From NCBI RefSeq assembly GCF_024323335.1, contig NC_066579.1, forward strand, positions 247,869,575 to 247,933,574: a DNA stretch of 64,000 nt, given 5' to 3'. Made by a program: the position numbers and the translations under genes. The notes under the pieces were generated by a model. The model made no database searches and was not told the DNA's origin. It saw only the letters and a program-made list of their open reading frames with translations. Shown one piece after another: positions 56,565 through 64,000 of the stretch (within the stretch, counting starts at the first letter, position 1; each line of letters begins with the position of its first letter). The stretch is from Lathyrus oleraceus. Taxonomy: Eukaryota > Streptophyta > Magnoliopsida > Fabales > Fabaceae.

Positions 56565-59500
56565 ATAACCCAAAATTTACCATCCCTTTTCCTACCTTTT
56601 ACTCAATTTCATTTGCATACAAGTCATCATCATGACCATTTCATTTGGTCATTGGCCCACAAGCATGGCCACATTCTTGGTTTGATATTAACATTAGGTC
56701 TTTTCACTTTGGTTCACTTATCAACTAACCCAAAGCATCATAAGAGATGGTAGTTGTTTTAACTTTTGTTCATGTATGTGATCATACCGTAATTTAAGGA
56801 AAGACAATGGTCACTTTAGTGAAGAAGGATGCGAGTTTTGGTTCATTGGTTCAAGAGTGGTTCATGTGTTTATTTCCATGCCATTTCACTCATTCTTCAA
56901 GCTATACTCGAGATAATTCAAGCTTTAATCAAGTTTTATCCAAAAGATACTTACCCCGTCATCATTTTGGCTTGGGATACAAGAAAACTTCAAGTTGGCA
57001 CAAGTTGGCACAAGTTTGGTTGACCTAATTTGCAAGAATAATTCACTTTTGGTCCAAAGCCCATAACTTTTTCAATTTTCAACCAATTGAAAACTCATTT
57101 GAGACAATTGTCCAAAAGGAGTTCCTCTACAACTTTTATTCAAGGCTCAAGCATAAATTCAACCTCTAAGGAGCTAAATTTTGGAAAGGACTAGATGACC
57201 AAACTAGGTCAAAACCTTGTCATGACCTCCACTTGGCAGCCATGCCATTTTCAGCTCAAGTACTCTTTTGATCCCATTCTTTTTTAATTTTGTTAATCTT
57301 ATGTAAAATATTACTTGGCACAAGTTTGGCTCAAAATGTATGAGGGGATAAAAATTTATGGTGTCATGAACTTGGGACCTCAAAAGGCCCAAAGTGTTCC
57401 AAGACTGCTTGACCAAATGCATGGCCTAGAGTGCATGTCACGACCTCAACTCTCAACACTTGCCATTTTCACCTCAAGCCTCCTTTTGAGTTGGTTATTT
57501 TTGAATTAAACTCATTTCCGTGAGATGAACATTTGGCATGAAGAAAATTAAGAAATGCATGAGGAAATCTCATTTGGCCTTAGCTCAAACATGATGTCAT
57601 GAACTCTGTTTTGCACGAAGCCAAATTTTGCAATTACAGGTCATTCTTCAATCTGGGACCACCACACATATGTAAACTTATTTGTCTTGAAAAAATGCGT
57701 AGAATGGAGTGTAAAACGACCAGGTTTCATGCCCAAGTCACACTTTCCACCCTTGTTCTCACACGGTTGCAAATCACGATTTTCCCATCTCATTCACACG
57801 AATTCAGATCCATTTCACACATGCTTGGAGTCCAAAATATTCCCAATAAATAGAGAAATCTTTTTCCTTCATTAGGAAGCTTTGATATCCAAAGAAACTC
57901 TGCAAACATTTGAACCTGATACCTCAAAAAAACAGCAAATCATTTCTTTGATTCAAGCTCTTTTAACTTCGAATCTTCACCCAAAATCCTTCATCGGCAC
58001 CTTCTGAAGCTAACTGAAGCACTACCTTGGCTTGAAGCACCTTAGAACCAGATCTCCAAACCACCATTGTTGATCTTTGAAGCTCCAACTGGAAAGGTAG
58101 TTAGAGTAAATTTCTTGAGCAAACAAGTTACCACACTCCCCACCTCACTCCACTGATCAAAAGTTTGCATTTACCTGAAATTTATCTTTAGTATTCATCA
58201 TTTAACTTTCCTTTGAAGAACTAGGGTTCTTCGAGTTCTTGAGTAAGTTCTCCCTGCTTAGGTGTTGCTAAAAACACGAGTTCATATGATATGCAAAATC
58301 AACTCAAGCTTGAAGATGAAACTAGTGCGTGTGTTTTGGTGCCAAATATTCAAACATCACCAATCACAACCTGACACACGCCTTTTTCAAATTCTAATCG
58401 TTGGCACCTTATTCTATTTTAATTTATTTTTATTTTATTTTATTTCATTTTTTTTCAATTTAATTTCTCACTCATTTTAATTCATTTTGATCCAATTTTT
58501 TTTACACAAAGTCTTTTAAAACATTTTTCATTATAACATTTTTCTCCTAGTTTTTTAAATCCATTTTGCATTTATTGTAATTTTTATTTCATTTTCATTT
58601 TAACTTTCTTTTCCAATTTATTTTTAAACCATTTCAAACATTTTTGCATCCAACCTTTGAGATATATCCATGCATAATATTTGGGAATTTGTGTAATTTT
58701 TACAACCATTTTTGAATCATTTTGATCATAATTTGGGATTTTATCTTTAATTTCCCTTTTAAATCATTTTTATTCATAATTTTGTTTGACTTTTGATACA
58801 CCTGATGCTCTTGACTTGAGTTGTTGACTTAGTTGATCAATGGTTCTACATTTCAAGTAATGCATATATGGACTTGAGGTTGATTCAATCTTCTTTGTTT
58901 CAAACATGTTGATAAATGATCATTGAATCATTTTTGACACTTTGGAACAATGATAGGTTACCCCTCATTGAGCCATATGTTCGGGTCCCTTGATTTGTAT
59001 GATAGTAGATCCTAAGTCAAACCTGGAGTCATGTCTCACTTTGACTTTATTCATCTACTCTCTTCTTATACTTTGACCATTGTGTTACAGGTTTTAGGAG
59101 ATTAACTTGTGTTAAATCTAGAACATGTCTGACACATAAATTGTTATTGACCGACCTTGGATAGGTATGGCTTCTACACAAGCCTACTTACGCTTTCTTA
59201 ACATAGCACTAATTTTTCCTAACACAATCAATTGACCACTAACTCCCACCATTAATCATTAACCTTACTTTATTTCCGTTTAATTCTTTTCATTTAAATT
59301 CAAGTCATTTACTTTTATGCCTTTACTTTACGCAATTTAATTTTATGTCTCATTCATCATCTTATTTCATGCATTATTCATGTGATATTGATTATCATGT
59401 CTTATTCATTTGTTGCTTCTTTTATTGTATTTGATCTGCTTGACACTATCTCAATGAATCAAAACATGAAACATGAATTGAATTGGACCTTAATACCTAT

Positions 59501-59582
59501 GCTTGATCTAAAGTGATGATGCCCATGCCATGGACTTTGGACTTCAGACTCAGGATCTTAGGACCTTTGATTGACTTAAAGT
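56561..59582 (+). mobile_element. Ogre-like LTR C1, interrupted by C2
   Basis: Plus orientation, begins TGTCATAACCCAAAATTTAC. It aligns block by block with 59583-62630 (for example GGCCACATTCTTGGTTTG). It has the conserved motif at 59188-59205 in a diverged form, and a weak TATA-like AATAAATAG at 57845-57853. It stops at 59582 where C2 begins, at a point equivalent to about 62630 in C2. No gene. Confidence 0.75.
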
Positions 59583-62500
59583 TGTAATACCATAAAATTT
59601 ACCCTCCCTTTTCTCCTTTTGCAGAGTTCATTTGCATACATCAAATCATATCATGCATGACCATTGCATTTGGTCATGGCATCACAAGCATGGCCACATT
59701 CTTGGTTTGTATCTTAACATTAGGGTTTCATCCTATTTTGCTTATCAAATAACCCTAAATTAATTGAGAGATGGTACTTGTTTGTTCTTGTTACTCATGT
59801 AGGTGGTCATGCTTGAAATAAAGGAAAGAACAAGGTCTTTTTGTCAAAATAAATGCAAGTTTGTTCATGATGATTCAACGATGGTCCATGTTTTTATTTC
59901 CAGGCCACATCCCTCAATCATCAAGCTATCTTCATGATTACTCAAGCCCTAATCAAGGTTTCATCAAGGGATGTTTGTTCTATCATAATTTTGACTTGGA
60001 ATGCAAGAAAATATTAAAATTGCACAAAGGGATACACGGTGGCTTGGTCTAATTTGGAAGTATGCCATGCATTTGGTACATAATCCATAAATACTTCAAT
60101 TTTTATACAAATGACAAGCATCTTTGAGCCAAATGTGCCTTTTGGTATCCTCTACAACTTTGATTCAAGGGTCAAACATCAATTCATTCATTAAGAACCT
60201 CATTTGTGCAAAGGACCAAGTTGACAAAATGGGCCAAAACCTTGACATAACTCAAGAACCATTTTGATCCCATTCCTTTTGCATCTTGTTAAGTTTATGT
60301 AAAAGATCATTTAGAATAAGTTTGACTCAAAATGCATTTGGGAATAAAAATTTATGGTGTCATGAACATGTGACCTCAAAATGATCAAACATGCTGCAAA
60401 GTGCTTGACCAATTGCCCAACCAAAAAACTAGGTCACGACCCCAACTTCACAAGCATGTAACTTTCACCTCAAATCTCCTTTTGACTTGATACTTTTTGC
60501 ATATGTTCTAATCGATGGATTGATCATTTTTCTCAAAGAAAATTGGAAAACGCACAAGTGGATTGGAATTGGCCTATGCATGAACATGGTGACTTGAACT
60601 CTATTTTGTACCGAGACCTATAATGTGGAAACATGCTAAAATCAACTTGGGACCGCTTCTCATGTGTGTAAGCTGGTTTCCCATGACCACAACATTGAAC
60701 GACTTACAAAGCTCCAAAATCAAGAGTTTGGCACCAAATTTTCACGCGGTTTGGATCTGAAATTTCTCAAGTTGATTCACATGAATTGAGATCCATTCCA
60801 CATGTATTTTAATCCCAACATATTCCATATAACTAGAGGGATCTTTTTCCTTCATTACCAATCTTTGAAAGCCAAAGAAACTCTAAAACCATTGTAGCCC
60901 AATATCTCAAATAACCAGTCACTCTCTTTCTCGATTCAAGTCCTTTTGCTTCCATTTCTTTGCCCAAAATCCTTCATCGGCCTCATCTGAAGTTGTCTGA
61001 AGCATTGTCGTGGTCTGAATCCTCCTGTAACCTTGCTTCCAGATCCACCATTGTTAACTTCTGAAGCTCTAATCGAACAACTAACTACAAGTTACCATTT
61101 CAAGCAAACAAGTTACCACACTCTTCGCCTTCTTCCACTGATCAAAAGCCATCTCCTAACTAGGATTTATTTATTGTTTTAGTCATTTAATTTTAATTTA
61201 AAGAACTAGGGTTCTTCACGAGTTTGAGCAAATTCTCCCTGCTTAGAGAAAATCAATTGCTATGATGCAGGGAGACATGAATGATGAGGTGTTTAGCAAT
61301 TGAATCCATGTTTTATTCATGTTAAAAACCTGAGTTCATGAAGTTGCAAAATAAAAAATCCGGAGGTTGAAAATAGAGTCATTCGTGTGCTTTTGTGCCA
61401 AACTCAAATCCTCCCTCAAATAAGAAGGCAGTGTGTGTCCTAGTCGCTGCTTTTAAATTATTTTCTTTTTCTTTTTAATTCTTTTAATTCTTTTTTCTTC
61501 TAAAATTAATTTTAATTAGCTCCTTTATTATTTTTTAGCCCAACTTTTATGAATAATTTCATAAAAATATTATCTACCACATATTATTTTTGCATATTTT
61601 TAAAAAACATTTTTGCATTTAATTCATATTTTCTGTTAATTATCATTTAATTTAATTTTAACATTTTTCTTTTAAACATTTTAAAACATTTTTTATTCCA
61701 GCTTTTGAGGTCAAGTCTCATAATTTTGTTGACCTCTCACATTTTTCTTGGACTTTTATTTGATGTTTTGACCCCTCTTTGACATTTTCTCTTTTATTTT
61801 CTTTTATTAATCATTTTCAATTCATTTTTAATCATTGTTATTTTATTTTTGATATTCACTTGATGTTTTGAATTGAGTTTGTTTGCTTGGTTAATGATTT
61901 CTTCCATATCTCAAATCATTGATAGATGGGCTTGAGGTTAATTCAACCTTCTTTGATCCAAAACTGTTGATAAATGATCATGAATCATCTTCAATACTTT
62001 GCATCAATTATAGGTTAACCCTCAATGCTCCATCTTTTGAGTCTTCGATTTATAGATAGAACGATCCCTATGTGATATCCTTGATTCTCCTATTCAGTCT
62101 TTCTACTTTTATCTATTCTCTTCTTTTTTATCATTGTATGACATGTTGCTTGAGATTAACTTTGTGTTAATTCTCTAACTTGTCTAAAACGTACATTGAT
62201 ATTGACCGACCTCGGATAGGTATGACTTCCACATAAGCCTACTTACGATTGCTTAACATAGCGCTAAATTATCCCAACATGATTAATTGACCATTAACTC
62301 CTAACATTACTTCGTGTTCTTTACATTATTGACATTTAAATCTTTCCATTTAATTCAAGTCATTTAGTTTTTGTCATTTAATTTTATGCCATTTACTTAA
62401 TGCATTTTAATTTCATGTATTATTAATCATCCCATCATCTCATAATATATTCATATTACCTTATTCATTTGTTGCTTCATATCTTATTTGATTGATTTAC

Positions 62501-64000
62501 TTGTTAATCTTAATGAATCAAAACATGATAAAGCAGCTTGGACTTAATCTTAACCATATGCTTGACTTGGAGTTTTTAAGACCTTTTGGACTTTGAACTT
62601 TGACTTAGGTTTAAACCCTTTGCTTGACTTGGAGTGACCCTGGGACTCATGGACCTTGTGTACTTTTTGACTTGCTTTTGAGTTTGTGGTCCTATTCCTC
62701 TATTTTATTCATATGTTTTATGCCTCTTACATTCATCTGGTTAGGTTTAGCACACCTTTTACACACACATGACTTTCTCTTGGGTTACCTAACAATGAGA
62801 CATAGGATAATACACTTTGCACCAATATGGCTTTCTCTTGGGCTACCTAACAATGAGACCTTAGGCTAGTTTGTATGGTCATGCATCTTTGTTTGTTCAT
62901 CAATCCCTTTCCTTTGATTTGGCTTGATCAAATTCCCATTTGATCAACTAGATCCTTTCATCTGTTACATTTCCCCTTTGTATTTGGCAAGTGACTATAA
63001 TTCCCTTGGTCACTTGATGGGACTTGTCTTTGTTACTTTAGAGCATAAACCTCTCAACTATTTCAAAATTCCTAATGGATTACAAATCTCTTCATCAGAT
63101 CTCGGTCATCTGGTTTACCCCCACGAGCATCTTCGGGAACCTGTTTCAACAACTTGTCAGTCATTAACTAGGCTTGCATGCCATGAGCCTTAAGCAATAT
63201 AAAATTATGAGAGGGGGTCTTCCCTAAACTTGTCTAGAATATCTTTGAGTACAAGACGAATGACCCAGTTGCTCGGAGTAATTGTCTCTGTTCATAGACT
63301 TTAGTGCAATTCCCGTCAACTCACCGTCAACTATGCAACTAACCTTGTGGCTCTTTTTTCTCTTCTTTTGGTTTAAACACAATTTCTCACAATCTTGGGA
63401 TACACCGTCATGGTTATTCCCATTTCTTGGTTTTGACACCCCAATTTTGGGATACAACTTTATAGTCATTCCGCTTTCTTGGTGTAAACACCATTGCTCA
63501 CATTTTCGGGATACACCTTTATGGTCATTCCCCTTTCATGGTTTTGACACCGCTATTTTGTGATACACCTTCATGGTCATTCCCCTTTCTTGGTTTTGAC
63601 ACCACAATTTTGGGATACACCTTCATGGTCATTCCCCTTTCTTGGTTTAAACACCATTGCTCACATTTTTGGTATATACCTTCATGGTCATTCCCATTTC
63701 TTGGTTTTGACACCACAATTTTGGGATACACCTTCATGGTTATTCCCCTTTCTTGGTTTTGACACCACAATTTTGGGATACACCTTCATGCTCATTCCCC
63801 TTTCTTGGTTTTGACAGCACAATTTTGGGATACACCTTCATGGTCATTCCCCTTTCTTGGTTATAACACCACTTTATTTTTGGGATACACCTTCATGGTC
63901 ATTTTCCATTTCATGGTTATAACACCATTTTCTTTTAGGATACACCTTCATGGCCATTCTACATTTCTTGGTATAAATATCATCCCTTAACATGTGAGAC
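59583..64000 (+). mobile_element. Ogre-like LTR C2, inserted in C1 and leaving the window
   Basis: Plus orientation, begins TGTAATACCATAAAATTTAC at 59583 after AAAGT, which may be the left target duplication. It has the conserved motif at 62243-62260 and a minisatellite from about 63390. The 3' end is outside the window, so whether it is a solo LTR or the first LTR of a full element is open. No gene; small frames within it are not conserved in C1. Confidence 0.7.
63347..64000. repeat. Minisatellite of 52-59 bp with a 163-bp higher-order pattern
   Basis: GATACACC-like units begin at 63399, 63451, 63510, 63562, 63614, 63673, 63725, 63777, 63829, 63884 and 63939, steps of 52, 59, 52, 52, 59, 52, 52, 52, 55, 55. 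A typical unit is GATACACCTTCATGGTCATT then CCCCTTTCTTGGTTTTGACA and CCACAATTTTGG. The 59-base units carry AAACACCATTGCTCAC. The 52+59+52 pattern repeats, so a three-unit block was duplicated. The array runs off the window. Confidence 0.9.

Noticed and set aside
63224..63990. Several overlapping frames of 60-93 codons on both strands
   Set aside because: They are by-products of the minisatellite, which has few stops and repeats in shifted phase; not genes.

Overview
The window is intergenic plant DNA made almost entirely of nested LTR retrotransposons. I see no host protein gene, tRNA, rRNA or CRISPR array. Three things point to a legume of the pea/vetch/lentil group (Fabeae): very large Ogre-type Ty3/gypsy elements (Tat clade, LTRs near 4.8 kb, an extra ORF1 before gag, a second archaeal-type RNase H), an Athila relic, and a SIRE/Maximus-like Ty1/copia relic. 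The lineage call rests on family knowledge; the element structures are read from the sequence.

Layout. 1-7243 (+): decayed Athila element cut by the window start, with gag, protease, RT, RNase H, integrase and two tandem related copies of the extra ORF downstream of pol. 7244-10142: rearranged Ogre-type LTR on the minus strand with a large foldback (arms of 361 bases). 10143-24764 (-): broken Ogre copy 1. Its integrase is interrupted, its RT is cut at the YVDD motif, and a gag-protease island is bracketed by two long LTR segments. 24765-28178: unassigned DNA with one degenerate tandem repeat and no recognised gene. 28179-28963 (+): copia relic in which an LTR start is fused to a piece of RT.

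28970-56559 (-): structurally complete Ogre copy 2, with 4.73 and 4.80 kb LTRs, the 5-bp target duplication GTGTC, primer binding site, ORF1, gag-pro, probable intron, RT/RNase H, archaeal-type RNase H, integrase, long 3' UTR and polypurine tract. All its reading frames carry stops or shifts, so it cannot now make a full polyprotein. Inside its leader lies a plus-strand solo LTR (46103-51039) with its own target duplication CTTAT. 56561-64000 (+): two related Ogre-like LTRs, the second inserted in the first and ending in a minisatellite that leaves the window.

Order of events inferred from nesting: the copia relic was hit by a plus-strand LTR element, Ogre copy 2 then landed in the first bases of that LTR, and the solo LTR landed in Ogre copy 2 later. 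I found no convincing new biological system. The most unusual signals are the foldback, the duplicated extra ORF in the Athila element, the LTR segments breaking at nearly one position in copy 1, a short motif conserved across otherwise diverged LTRs, and the minisatellites.
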